Source: Timonella sp031979385
GTDB lineage: Bacteria; Actinomycetota; Actinomycetes; Actinomycetales; Cellulomonadaceae
DNA: 64,000 nt
Assembly: GCA_031979385.1 (NCBI GenBank)
Contig: DALZEF010000008.1
Span: 1-64,000 of the forward strand
Reading direction: 5' to 3'
Shown: positions 41,250 through 50,119 of the stretch, one piece after another
How positions within the stretch are numbered: the first letter of the stretch is position 1
Layout: each line of letters starts with the position of its first letter
Made by a program: the position numbers and the translations under genes
Notes under the pieces: generated by a model
Told to the model about the DNA's origin: nothing
Databases searched by the model: none
Seen by the model: the letters and a program-made list of their open reading frames with translations, nothing else

Positions 41250-42994
41250 GCGTGCGCACCTACGAGAATCGCGAAACCAAACGCCGCAACGCCGACGTCA
41301 AGATGAGAGTCGAGGCACTCCACGAAGCCCTCGACGCCGGGCGGAACTGGTTGCGCACGGAAACTGTGACACGTTGCGAAAAGCAGCTCGCAATCGCTCG
41401 TGGACGCTTGCGTCAGTCCCTCGATCACACGGTCATAGTGCTGGCAGGATCAACGGGTGCGGGTAAGACCTCGATCATCAACGCGCTTGCCGGACAGGAG
41501 CTTGGGCTTGCATCCCCAAAACGGCCGACTACCTCCCAAGCGCTCGCGGCGGTCTGGGACTCAAGCGAGGAAGGGCGGGTGCAGGCCGGACACCTACTCG
41601 ACTGGCTCGGGGTGGGACAGCGGCATTATCTTGCGCAGAATGTTCCAGGTAAACGGCGAAAGGGCCAACTGCGGGCTGGCCTGATCGTGGTGGACTTACC
41701 GGACTTCGACTCGGTTGTTGCCGAGCACCGCGTTCGCGCCGATCATTTGACGCAGCGCGCTGACCTCATCGTGTGGGTGACCGATCCGCAAAAATACGCT
41801 GATGCCATCTTCCATCAGGAATATCTGACCAGGTTCCGTGAGCACAGTGACATGCTCGTGGTGCTTAACCAGGCGGATCGACTTGATGCTCAGGCGAAGA
41901 ACCAGTGCCTGGCTGACATCAAGCGTCTGCTCGCCAAGGACGGCGTCACGGGTGCAACCGTTCTTGCAACATCAACCAAGACCGGCGAGGGAATCTCCGA
42001 GTTGCAGGCGCTCCTCGAGATCGCTGCAACCAGACGGGCAGCTCAGGCAAACTCGCTCATCGCGGAACTGCGGGCCTGCGGGCAGGCGATTGCCGATGAG
42101 TGCGGACACATGGCGACGCAGGAGAACACCGAGATATTGCAGGCTCACCTCGTCGGCTCACTTGCCGACGCAGCCGGTGTTCCCGAGATTGCTGATGCCG
42201 CCTACCAGTCGGCCCTGCGGCGCAGCCATATCGCAACGGGCTGGCCACTCGCCGCGTGGATTTCCAGACTGCGTAGAGACCCGCTACGCCGGTTTGGGGT
42301 TGCAGGCAGGGTCTGGCGTGCGGTGGGTAGTGGGAACACTCGGCTGTCCGAGAGCAACAGCGCTGGGTCTTCTGGTACCGGACATCCCGGCGCATCCCGT
42401 GAGATAGGTGAGAGCGAACTGCGCGTTGCACGCACCTCCCGCGTAACGACCGACCCGGCGTTGAGCGCTGGGGCGAGTCTTGCCGTACGCGAGTATGTTG
42501 CGGCGGCAACCTCGGGAGGGCCACAGGACTGGGTGCTCGGGGTTAAGCAGAAGCTCGCAGAGGTTGATCTCTCCGACGCACTCGACGCAGCCGTCGCGCA
42601 TGCTCCCTCGGTTGCCTTCACCCGCCCGGCCTGGTGGACGATCGTGACCTGGTTGCACCGACTGCTCCTGCTCGTGTTCGTGGCTGGTGCGGTCTGGCTG
42701 ACCTTCCTCGCCATCGCCGCGTACCTGCGAATCGAGGTCCCCAACGAGCCGCAGTGGATGGGATTCCCCATACCAACGCTCATGACGTTCGCCGGGTTAC
42801 TGCTCGGGGTGTTGCTGGGACTCGTGTGTCGCCTGTTCTCGGTGCTCTACGCTCGCAAGACCGCGCGCCGTGTTCGTGACGGCCTCATTGAGGAGATCGC
42901 TTCGGTTGCGCGCTCGCACATCGTGAAACCTGTCAAACACGAGCGTGACCTACGTGAGGCGTGTGTGCTCGCAGCGCTCGTGGCATCTCGGTAG
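41246..42994 (+). CDS. YfjP-type dynamin-like GTPase, pair 2 member B
   Basis: 582 residues. P-loop GSTGAGKTS at 68-76, RPTTSQ, VVDLPDFDS, G4 NQAD. Two membrane helices near 470-530 (LHRLLLLVFVAGAVWLTFLAIAAYL and LMTFAGLLLGVLLGLVCRLF). A Ser/Gly-rich insert lies between GTPase and membrane parts. GTG start overlaps the stop of member A (GTGA), so the two are translationally coupled. Paralogue of the gene at 34740. Confidence 0.85.
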   Translation: MSVRTYENRETKRRNADVKMRVEALHEALDAGRNWLRTETVTRCEKQLAIARGRLRQSLDHTVIVLAGSTGAGKTSIINALAGQELGLASPKRPTTSQALAAVWDSSEEGRVQAGHLLDWLGVGQRHYLAQNVPGKRRKGQLRAGLIVVDLPDFDSVVAEHRVRADHLTQRADLIVWVTDPQKYADAIFHQEYLTRFREHSDMLVVLNQADRLDAQAKNQCLADIKRLLAKDGVTGATVLATSTKTGEGISELQALLEIAATRRAAQANSLIAELRACGQAIADECGHMATQENTEILQAHLVGSLADAAGVPEIADAAYQSALRRSHIATGWPLAAWISRLRRDPLRRFGVAGRVWRAVGSGNTRLSESNSAGSSGTGHPGASREIGESELRVARTSRVTTDPALSAGASLAVREYVAAATSGGPQDWVLGVKQKLAEVDLSDALDAAVAHAPSVAFTRPAWWTIVTWLHRLLLLVFVAGAVWLTFLAIAAYLRIEVPNEPQWMGFPIPTLMTFAGLLLGVLLGLVCRLFSVLYARKTARRVRDGLIEEIASVARSHIVKPVKHERDLREACVLAALVASR

Positions 42995-42997
42995 TCT
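42992..42997 (+). promoter_or_regulatory. Candidate -10 box of the hot-dog thioesterase gene
   Basis: TAGTCT, 7 bases before the ATG at 43005 and overlapping the stop codon of the preceding GTPase gene: leaderless pattern. Confidence 0.45.
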
Positions 42998-43004
42998 TGG
43001 CGTC

Positions 43005-43556
43005 ATGAAGATTGAGGTTCCCGTACATCTGCGCTGGTCCGACATGGATGCCTATGGCCATGTCAACAACGTCGACATGATGCGTCTGCTGGAAATGGCG
43101 CGCATCGAGGCATTCTGGGCGTCAGATGAATCCGAGGTTGAAGGGACTGTGGCCGATGCGCACGGCAGCACGGTCTTGGCCGAGGGCTCGTCCGACACCA
43201 CCGCATCCGCGTCGCGGCCAAGCTCCAAGATCATTGATGCCGGGCCTAGCGCTGCCACGTTCACTCTCGTCGCTCGTCATGAGATCGAATATCTTGCACC
43301 GCTCAGCTATCGCAGCGATCCCGTCATTGTGGAACTGTGGATCGGTCACATCGGCGGTGCCTCAATCGACATCTCCTACCGGATCCGGGATGACAGGCCG
43401 CGTGGCGGCACCACATCTCACGTATATGCAATCGCCTCAACAACCCTGGTCATGGTGGATCGGGAGACCGGGCACCCGCGGCGCATCACCGCAGCAGAGC
43501 GTGAGGCCTGGCTTGACTACGTGGACGAACCGGTCACGTTCCGCCACCGTCGCTGA
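43005..43556 (+). CDS. Hot-dog fold acyl-CoA thioesterase (4HBT type)
   Basis: 183 residues. IEVPVHLRWSDMDAYGHVNNVDMMRLLEMARIEAF carries the catalytic Asp and the DAYGHVNN signature of 4-hydroxybenzoyl-CoA-type thioesterases. A 35-residue Ser/Thr-rich insert interrupts the usual fold (residues 45-80). Starts 10 bases after the GTPase gene but appears to have its own leaderless promoter. Substrate unknown. Confidence 0.88.
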   Translation: MKIEVPVHLRWSDMDAYGHVNNVDMMRLLEMARIEAFWASDESEVEGTVADAHGSTVLAEGSSDTTASASRPSSKIIDAGPSAATFTLVARHEIEYLAPLSYRSDPVIVELWIGHIGGASIDISYRIRDDRPRGGTTSHVYAIASTTLVMVDRETGHPRRITAAEREAWLDYVDEPVTFRHRR

Positions 43557-43706
43557 TTCCCTGTGATCCGGAGGTGGCCCTTGGACGCTGACACAAGCGG
43601 CATCACCGAGCGGTCAACGCACGAATGATACCGCCACAGGAACGGGCCACCCGCGTGCGTAAGCCGAACGCGAGTGGCCTGAAAATCGTAGTCAATCCAG
43701 CAAAAC

Positions 43707-44675
43707 CTATGCAGGCAGGCGAATCATGCCTTCTTGCGCGGTGGTTGCCACGAGGGTTCCGTCGTTCTGGTAGATCCGCGATACGCCGAGGCCTCGTCCA
43801 CCCTGCGCCGTGGGGGAACCTTGAACGTATAGGAACCAGTCATCGACCTTGACGTCGCGGTGCCACCACATCGCGTGGTCGAGGCTCGCAACCGATAGCC
43901 CCGGGGACATCCAGCTTGCTCCAAGTCCGCGTAGCACGGGCTCAAGCATGATCTGGTCGCACGCGTAGGTGAGCAGTGCACGGTGCGTGAGTTGGTCGGC
44001 ATCGACAACGCCACGTGCCTTCATCCACACTGCCTGGTGTGCCTGTACCTGCTGCGCTGGTCCAAGGTAGATGGACGGGTCAACATGTCGGATCTCAAAT
44101 GCGCTTTGGCGAGTCCAGAACGCCGCCACTGGGTGGTCGATGTGGCCGAGTGTGTCGCTGGTTGAGGCAAGATCGTCTGGTCCAGCGACGTCCGGCATGG
44201 GTTGTGCGAGTTCACGTCCCGGCTGGTCTTCCTGGAAGGAGATGATGCCGGACAGGATCGCCTGGCCCTTCTGGTAGGCGTGTGCCCGTCGGGCTGAGAA
44301 CGAACCACCGTCGCGCAGCCGTTCAACGGCAAAATCGATAGGGAGGTTGATGTCCCCGGCCCGCAGGAAATATGCGTGCAGTGAGTGGGGGAGACGTTGC
44401 GGGTCCACGGTGCGACCCATCGCGAGAATCGCCTGTGCGAGCACCTGACCGCCATAGACGCGGCCGGATGGTTGGTGCATCGATTCACCCGAGTACACGT
44501 CCTCACCGGTGGAGTCACCGTGGTATTCGAGGTTCAGCACCCGCAACAGGTGTGCGAGCGGGTCCTGCTCGATGAGTTTCACATCAGGTGTGTACCGCGT
44601 GTGGCTAACCCCCATTGGCGACGAGGTGGGGATACGTGGGTGGGTAGGTTGCGGCCCTGATGGTGGCTGCGTCAT
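43707..44675 (-). CDS. tesB: Acyl-CoA thioesterase II
   Basis: 322 residues with two hot-dog domains. HAYFLRAGDINLPIDFAVERLRDGGSFSARRAHAYQ is the N-terminal half; ASLDHAMWWH with Asp, and later TTAQEGMIRL, are typical of TesB. AGGAG before the ATG. Cleaves medium- and long-chain acyl-CoA in the cytoplasm. Upstream neighbour of glbO in reverse orientation. Confidence 0.92.
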   Translation of the reverse strand: MTQPPSGPQPTHPRIPTSSPMGVSHTRYTPDVKLIEQDPLAHLLRVLNLEYHGDSTGEDVYSGESMHQPSGRVYGGQVLAQAILAMGRTVDPQRLPHSLHAYFLRAGDINLPIDFAVERLRDGGSFSARRAHAYQKGQAILSGIISFQEDQPGRELAQPMPDVAGPDDLASTSDTLGHIDHPVAAFWTRQSAFEIRHVDPSIYLGPAQQVQAHQAVWMKARGVVDADQLTHRALLTYACDQIMLEPVLRGLGASWMSPGLSVASLDHAMWWHRDVKVDDWFLYVQGSPTAQGGRGLGVSRIYQNDGTLVATTAQEGMIRLPA

Positions 44676-44745
44676 CGGTGTCTCCTACGGGTGTCATCAC
44701 GTGAGGTGTAAATCAGTGCCCAGTTCCCGGCACCTAGGCAAGTGG

Positions 44746-45144
44746 CTAGTCGTCGAAGGTGTTGAGCAGCGAGTACGCGGCACGTTCGAGGTAGTCCCAC
44801 AACTGCGATTCGTTCATGGGGGACAGCCCGAGCGACTCGACCGCAACGCGCATATGCTTCAGCCACGCATCGCGTGCCTCGGGATTGATCTTGTACGGCA
44901 CGTGGCGCATGCGCAGGCGCGGGTGTCCGCGCTCCTCGGAGTAGGTCTTGGGGCCGCCCCAGTACTGCTCGAGGAACATCGAGAGGCGACGTTCGGCTGG
45001 TCCCAGATCCTCCTCGGGATACATCTCCTTGAGAAGTGGGTCTTGAGCAACCCCCTCGTAGAACACGCGGGCGAGTTTCTCGAAGGTCTCTTTTCCGCCC
45101 ATCGACTCATACGGCGTCGGCGGCGTTGGGGTGTTTTCACTCAC
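44746..45144 (-). CDS. glbO: Truncated haemoglobin, group II (GlbO type)
   Basis: 132 residues. FYEGVAQDPLLKEMYPEEDLGPAERRLSMFLEQYWGGPKTYSEERGHPRLRMRHVPYKI contains the group II haem pocket, with the proximal His in RMRH and the Trp in QYWGGP. Probably oxygen or NO handling. A CATAGT box lies 6 bases before GTG 45144; a second GTG at 45147 is one codon upstream. Confidence 0.93.
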   Translation of the reverse strand: MSENTPTPPTPYESMGGKETFEKLARVFYEGVAQDPLLKEMYPEEDLGPAERRLSMFLEQYWGGPKTYSEERGHPRLRMRHVPYKINPEARDAWLKHMRVAVESLGLSPMNESQLWDYLERAAYSLLNTFDD

Positions 45145-45235
45145 CACTCAACTATGTCAAAGAAGAGATAACTTTTCCGCTCCGGTCGGCGGTGGCATCA
45201 CTCACAGCTTTGTCGTGGAGCAGGCATGAACCCGT

Positions 45236-45295
45236 ATGGTGATTTTCCGGAATCAAGTCCTAAGAAAAATCACCCTAATCCCGGAAAAACACCAT
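45236..45295. repeat. 60-bp palindromic element, family B, copy 2
   Basis: Arms ATGGTGATTTTCCGGA and CCCGGAAAAACACCAT around a 28-base loop. Same length as the copy at 6440 with 17 of 28 loop bases conserved. Between glbO and the end of ptsI. Confidence 0.8.
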
Positions 45296-45348
45296 ACGGA
45301 CTGGAAATTGGGTGCATCAGGTCTTAGAGGTGCACCAATACCCCAGAA

Positions 45349-47058
45349 TCAGAGCCCTAGCGCAGCCAACTCCGGCAGCGCAGCACGGACGGCCCGGCGA
45401 GCCTCGCGGGCATTACGCGCCTGCAATGCCGTACGAGCAACCTCAAGGCACTTCTTGTACTCAACCGCGGCCAGCGCGGCAGCCACGTCAGGGATCGCAC
45501 GTGGAGACATCGACACCGTGGATACGCCAAGCCCTACCAGCACGATGGCAAGAGCAGGGTTTGCCGCTGCCTCACCACAGACTCCCACGGGACGGTCGTT
45601 GAGCTTACCTCCCTTGCATGCGGCATCAATGAGTTGCAGCACAGCAGGCTGCCACGGGTCGTTGTACTGTGCGAGCGGCCCCATCAAACGGTCGGCCGCC
45701 ATCGCATACTGGGTCAGGTCGTTCGTGCCGATCGAGGCGAACCGAGCGGAGGCAAGAATATGAGAGGACAGCAGCGCAGCACTCGGAACCTCGATCATCA
45801 CCCCGGCAGTATTCAGCCCATGCCTTGAACAGGACTCAACAAAGGCCTCCGCCTCGTCAACAGTCGACACCATGGGAGCCATGACCCACACGTCGGTTGA
45901 CGGATGCGCGGAGGCAGCCTGAGCGATTGCCTCCAACTGCTCATCGAGCAACTCCGGGGCGCGCCCCGCCGTCCGGTAGCCGCGGACCCCAAGCGCAGGG
46001 TTTTCCTCGTTGTCAAACGTCAGGAATGGCAGCGGTTTGTCCGCACCCGAGTCGAGCGTACGGATGACGACCTTCTTGTCGGGGAACTGTGCAAACACCT
46101 CGCCGTACTGTTCTACCTGCTCGTTCACAGTCGGCGACTCGGCCCGGTCAAGGAAGCAGAACTCGGTGCGGAACAACCCCACACCCTCAGCGTTGGCGGC
46201 GGCAGCCTCCCTGGCGCTCGCGGTGTCACCGACATTGGCGAGGATCGCGATGGCATGTCCATCCTTGGTGTGCCCTTGTCCGTCAAAGGTGCGGATCACC
46301 TGGGCATGTTTGAGGGCAGATGCGACCTGCTCGTCGGAAGGTGACGCCACGACCACACCCGAGGAACCGTTGACAAGGGCGGTTACCCCCGGACGTAACT
46401 GCTCGGTCGCACCGAGCGCGGCAACCACTGCCGGAATGCCCTTGGCATTCGCGATGATCGCGGTGTGCGAGGTGGGGCCAGCGCCGTCGGTGACGATAGC
46501 GAGAACGAGGTTCTCGTCGAGTGTCGCCGCGATGGAGGGGGCCAGATCGGGCGCCACCAGAACGTAGGGCTCATCAACCATTGGGAGGCCGGGGGCGAGG
46601 CGCCCAGACAACTCGGCGATGATGCGGTCGCGGATGTCGTTGATGTCGCTCGTACGCTCAGCAAAGTAACCACCGAGTTGCTGGAACTGTTTCTTGACCG
46701 ATTCGGCGGCTTCCCACACGGCGCGTTCGGCGACTAAGTGCTCCTCGGTGACGCGGCGTTGGGCATCCGAGACGAGCATCGGGTCTGCGGACATCGCCGC
46801 TGTGGCCTCAAGCATCTCCTTGGTCTGCTGACCGGTTGCGCGCTCTGCAGCGGCGACGAGCGCAGCCTGAACTCGGTCGGATGCGGTTTCGATACGGTCC
46901 GCTTCGGCGCGGTGATCAGCGCGCGGACCGAGTCGCAAACCCGGCGAGGGCTCGATGATCGGCTCGGTGAGGTGGAAAACTCTACCCGCGGCGATACCGG
47001 CGCATACGCCGATTCCGGTCACGGTGCGGGCAGCTGCTTCGTCAGCAAGAGCTGGCAT
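45349..47058 (-). CDS. ptsI: PTS enzyme I (phosphoenolpyruvate-protein phosphotransferase)
   Basis: 569 residues. Takes phosphate from PEP and passes it to HPr, starting all PTS sugar uptake. The phosphorylated His lies in GAGPTSHTAIIA near residue 197; C-terminal PEP-binding motifs include GLFRTEFCFLDR, VMIEVPSAAL and FASIGTNDLTQYAMAADR, plus the Cys in GVCGEAA. GGAGG 8 bases before ATG 47058 sets the start; the frame continues upstream without similarity. HPr is not in the window. Confidence 0.95.
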   Translation of the reverse strand: MPALADEAAARTVTGIGVCAGIAAGRVFHLTEPIIEPSPGLRLGPRADHRAEADRIETASDRVQAALVAAAERATGQQTKEMLEATAAMSADPMLVSDAQRRVTEEHLVAERAVWEAAESVKKQFQQLGGYFAERTSDINDIRDRIIAELSGRLAPGLPMVDEPYVLVAPDLAPSIAATLDENLVLAIVTDGAGPTSHTAIIANAKGIPAVVAALGATEQLRPGVTALVNGSSGVVVASPSDEQVASALKHAQVIRTFDGQGHTKDGHAIAILANVGDTASAREAAAANAEGVGLFRTEFCFLDRAESPTVNEQVEQYGEVFAQFPDKKVVIRTLDSGADKPLPFLTFDNEENPALGVRGYRTAGRAPELLDEQLEAIAQAASAHPSTDVWVMAPMVSTVDEAEAFVESCSRHGLNTAGVMIEVPSAALLSSHILASARFASIGTNDLTQYAMAADRLMGPLAQYNDPWQPAVLQLIDAACKGGKLNDRPVGVCGEAAANPALAIVLVGLGVSTVSMSPRAIPDVAAALAAVEYKKCLEVARTALQARNAREARRAVRAALPELAALGL

Positions 47059-47367
47059 TGGGGGCCTCCGGAACTGCTCTGTTTCGGTCTTGGTGACCAT
47101 CGTTACACACTTAACGCCGTGAATCACGTTTCATCAGGTGAATTTCCGTTGGAGTTCGGCGAGGTTTGGACGCTCCGACTGTTGTAGCCTAAAAGGGCAG
47201 TAGTATTGATGCATCTGGGACTTTGGTCCGAAGCCACGGTCCTCGGAAGTACGCATAGATAGCGCGAACGACGGAAGTTCTCGCCTCTTGCCACCGTTCC
47301 TGCACACGTAGACGGTGACGCCGGGGAAGCGACCGCCGCACACCCGCGCGGAAATGGAATGTAGCAG
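47059..47367. other. Divergent PTS promoter region
   Basis: 309 bases between ptsI (-) and the EIIB gene (+). A TAGCCT hexamer at about 47186 could be a plus-strand -10 box. I see no clear operator or transcription antiterminator site. Confidence 0.4.
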
Positions 47368-47598
47368 ATGAGCAAGGCACAACAGATCCTCGATGCACTC
47401 GGTGGCCTTTCAAACGTGGTTGAGCTCGAGCCATGCATCACGCGCCTGCGCGTCGAGGTTCGTGACGCGGACTCGGTCAATGACGCTGACTTGAAGACCG
47501 CCGGAGCGTTCGGAGTGGTTCGTTCAGGCCGTATCATCCAGGTCATCGTTGGTCCCGAGGCTGACAACCTGGCTGCGCAGCTCCAAGAGCAGCTGTAG
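47368..47598 (+). CDS. PTS EIIB component, glucose/N-acetylglucosamine type
   Basis: 76 residues, a free-standing EIIB domain. Phosphorylated Cys lies in ELEPCITRLRVEVRD near residue 23. Normally fused to the EIIC permease; here it is a separate gene with EIIA next to it and no EIIC. The EIIC partner must be elsewhere. Start has only a weak ribosome binding site. Confidence 0.9.
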   Translation: MSKAQQILDALGGLSNVVELEPCITRLRVEVRDADSVNDADLKTAGAFGVVRSGRIIQVIVGPEADNLAAQLQEQL

Positions 47599-47602
47599 AG
47601 TA

Positions 47603-48079
47603 ATGCCTGACGTGTTATCCATCGCGGCCCCGTTCCACGGAACGGTGGCCGCGATGTCGTTGGTGCCTGATGAGGTGTTTGCACAGAACATTGTCGGTCC
47701 GGGCGTAGCTCTTGTCCCTCTCGACGACGCAGATGTGGTCGAGGTTCGTGCCCCGCTTTCCGGCACAATCACAGCGGTGTTCCCGCACGCCTTCTCGATT
47801 GACGCGGGCAACGATGTCAATGTTCTCGTGCACTTGGGCATCGATACGGTGACGTTGCAGGGCACTGGGTTCATGCTGCACGCTTCCGTTGGGCAGAACG
47901 TAACTGTCGGCGATCTGCTGATCGAGTGGCGGCCACGGGTCGCCCGCGAGGCGGGCTTGTCTGTGATGTGCCCTCTTGTTGCGGTTCAGGCTGAGGACAG
48001 CGATGTTCGGGTGCTTGCCGACGAGTCGGCTGAGCTCCAGCCGGGTGCACCGCTGCTTGAGTGGTCTCCGGGAGCCTAG
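47603..48079 (+). CDS. PTS EIIA component, glucose (Crr) type
   Basis: 158 residues. FHGTVAAMSLVPDEVFA and VRAPLSGTITAVFPHAF and HLGIDTVTLQGTGF with the phosphorylated His. Soluble phosphocarrier between HPr and EIIB. Starts 4 bases after the EIIB stop, clearly one operon. May also act as a regulator, as EIIA-Glc does elsewhere, but nothing here shows it. Confidence 0.9.
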   Translation: MPDVLSIAAPFHGTVAAMSLVPDEVFAQNIVGPGVALVPLDDADVVEVRAPLSGTITAVFPHAFSIDAGNDVNVLVHLGIDTVTLQGTGFMLHASVGQNVTVGDLLIEWRPRVAREAGLSVMCPLVAVQAEDSDVRVLADESAELQPGAPLLEWSPGA

Positions 48080-48102
48080 GGCCTTACGTCCTCCCGGTCG
48101 GG

Positions 48103-49041
48103 TCAATCGGCCAGTTTCAACTCCTGGCTCTCGAACTCGGCACGGATCTCCTCACGCAGCACGCGGGCGACCTCCCATTGGCGCGCTGGCAGAGTCTTCA
48201 CCTGGACGTTGAGGGCCACGGCGCTGGAAGACATCGATTCGATACCAGAGATCGTCACGTCGCCGCGCAGTGAAGCTGCGATGTCTTTGCGTTTCTTGAC
48301 GCTGGCGGCCACGTTCTTCAACGCAGCGCGCACCGCAGCGAGATCGCTATCGTAGGGAACCTTCACCTCCACGGTAGCCATAGCCCAGCCATGGGTCTTG
48401 TTTCCAACTTTGAGTACATCACCGTTGCGCAGATACCACAGAGTCCCGTGCGAATCGCGGACCGTGGTGATCCGAAGGGCAATGGATTCCACAGTTCCCG
48501 ATACGTCCCCAATCTCGACATTGTCACCGACCCCGTACTGGTCCTCAAGGATGAGGAATGTCCCCGAGAGGAAGTCTTTCACCAGGGATTGTGCACCGAA
48601 GCCGAGCGCGACACCAACCACACTCGCGGAGGCGAGAATCGGCGCGATGTTGACGTTCAACTGGTCGAGAATAAGCAGTACCGCGATGGTTCCGATGAGC
48701 AGCGATGCCATAGAACGCAGGACGGAACCGATGGTCCGCGATCGTTGAGCGCGCCTCGCGTTGATCAGAGGATTCATGGCTCGAAGAGCACGAGTTCGCT
48801 CTGAGCCACCAGAAGTCTCGATGTCGTTGACTCCGTTGGCGAGCTTGTCCGTGACCTTGTTGATGAGTTTGCGAAGAATCATCAAAACGATCAGCGAGAC
48901 TGCGATGATGATCGCTATCGTCAAGGGGGCGCCCAAGAGGAACCTCCACCATTCGGCAGCCTTGTCCGCGATCTCGTCTGCTGTGTCTGAAGATATCGTT
49001 GGGGAGGGGGTCGCAGTGGCGGTCAGGTATGTCAGGTGCAC
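48103..49041 (-). CDS. Small-conductance mechanosensitive channel, MscS family
   Basis: 312 residues. Helices at about 38-57 (LTIAIIIAVSLIVLMILRKL), 107-127, and the pore helix with ASASVVGVALGFGAQSLVKDFLSGTFLILEDQYGVGDNVEI, the MscS signature. C-terminal vestibule follows. Opens under membrane tension to release solutes. GTG start 2 bases after the stop of the MORN-repeat gene, so cotranscribed with it. Confidence 0.93.
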   Translation of the reverse strand: MHLTYLTATATPSPTISSDTADEIADKAAEWWRFLLGAPLTIAIIIAVSLIVLMILRKLINKVTDKLANGVNDIETSGGSERTRALRAMNPLINARRAQRSRTIGSVLRSMASLLIGTIAVLLILDQLNVNIAPILASASVVGVALGFGAQSLVKDFLSGTFLILEDQYGVGDNVEIGDVSGTVESIALRITTVRDSHGTLWYLRNGDVLKVGNKTHGWAMATVEVKVPYDSDLAAVRAALKNVAASVKKRKDIAASLRGDVTISGIESMSSSAVALNVQVKTLPARQWEVARVLREEIRAEFESQELKLAD

Positions 49042-49043
49042 GG

Positions 49044-50066
49044 TTACTTCCGCTTCTTGATCTTGTGATTGGTGGTCTTGATGAGCCTGCCGTCGGCGCT
49101 GTGGTGTTCCCAGCGTCCGATCTTGTCTCCGCGGTGGAACTCGCCCTGATCGAGGAGCCGGCCGTTCGGGTGGTATCGAACCCAGTGTCCTTCTTGGAGG
49201 TTCTCCTCGAAACTGCCCTCTTGGAGCAAGCCGCCTTGCTCACGGAACCAGACCCAAGGTCCATGCAACTGGTCGTTGCGGTACTCACCGGCAGCCTTGA
49301 TCCTGCCGGACTTGAACCAAAACAGCCAGGGCCCGATTCGGGATTTTCCGTTCACGGCACCGTATCCGGAACGGTCGCCTGCTGCAAACGTTTCAGTCTC
49401 GATTGTGGCTCCGGCACGGTTCACGTGCTCTTCGATGTCGCGTTCAATCAGGTGCAGAATCGAAGCGACCGCATACTGAGATGAAGACACTTGGTCAGCC
49501 GGTGCGTTGGACTCCAAGCGCAGCGACAACCCTAGGTTGGTGTCACGCAAAGCACCGAAAACATCCCCGAGTTGCAGGCGAAGTTTTCCACGATGGTGGA
49601 GAGTGAATGCAAGAAGTTGCTGGTGGTGCGGATCCGGTGCGTCCGAGGCGTCCAGCGAACGGGTGAGGAATTGGACGCAGCCGTCAAAGATCCGAGCAGC
49701 CAGTCCGGACTTGGACTCGTCCAGTTCGTCGTTCCACTGCAGGGCCGTGGCGAGCCTTAGTGCCGCAGGGATCTGGTCGAGCGTTGGCGTGAACCATGCT
49801 GACTCACCGTTCTCCAGCGAATCGAGGGCAAGTGCTCCACCAGCACGGATGAACGCGGTGCGCGCCACTTCCTCTGCACGCGAGGTCTGTCCAGAGATCC
49901 GTAGCCATTGAATCAATACCGGCGTGATCTGTCCCTGTTCGCGTGGATCATCGGAACACGACCGGTAATGGGCGAGCACACCGTCAGCAAACGTGCGGGC
50001 TGCTTCTGGATCATCCGCTACCTCGCGTAGCGTGGTCGGATCGTAGGTGAAGGTGGGCTCTGCCAT
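49044..50066 (-). CDS. MORN/YwqK-type repeat protein
   Basis: 340 residues. Helical TPR-like N-terminal half, then at least three MORN_2-type repeats from about residue 250: GPWLFWFKSGRIKAAGEY, GPWVWFREQGGLLQEGSF, GHWVRYHPNGRLLDQGEF and GRWEHHSADGRLIK. Related to YwqK-like proteins. ATG at 50066 is preferred because a TATAT box overlaps the in-frame ATG at 50078. Directly upstream of mscS and likely cotranscribed. Confidence 0.75.
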   Translation of the reverse strand: MAEPTFTYDPTTLREVADDPEAARTFADGVLAHYRSCSDDPREQGQITPVLIQWLRISGQTSRAEEVARTAFIRAGGALALDSLENGESAWFTPTLDQIPAALRLATALQWNDELDESKSGLAARIFDGCVQFLTRSLDASDAPDPHHQQLLAFTLHHRGKLRLQLGDVFGALRDTNLGLSLRLESNAPADQVSSSQYAVASILHLIERDIEEHVNRAGATIETETFAAGDRSGYGAVNGKSRIGPWLFWFKSGRIKAAGEYRNDQLHGPWVWFREQGGLLQEGSFEENLQEGHWVRYHPNGRLLDQGEFHRGDKIGRWEHHSADGRLIKTTNHKIKKRK

Positions 50067-50119
50067 GGGTTCAAGCATATAGTTTTAAACAGCGGGGCAG
50101 GTGACAGGAGTGATGACTT

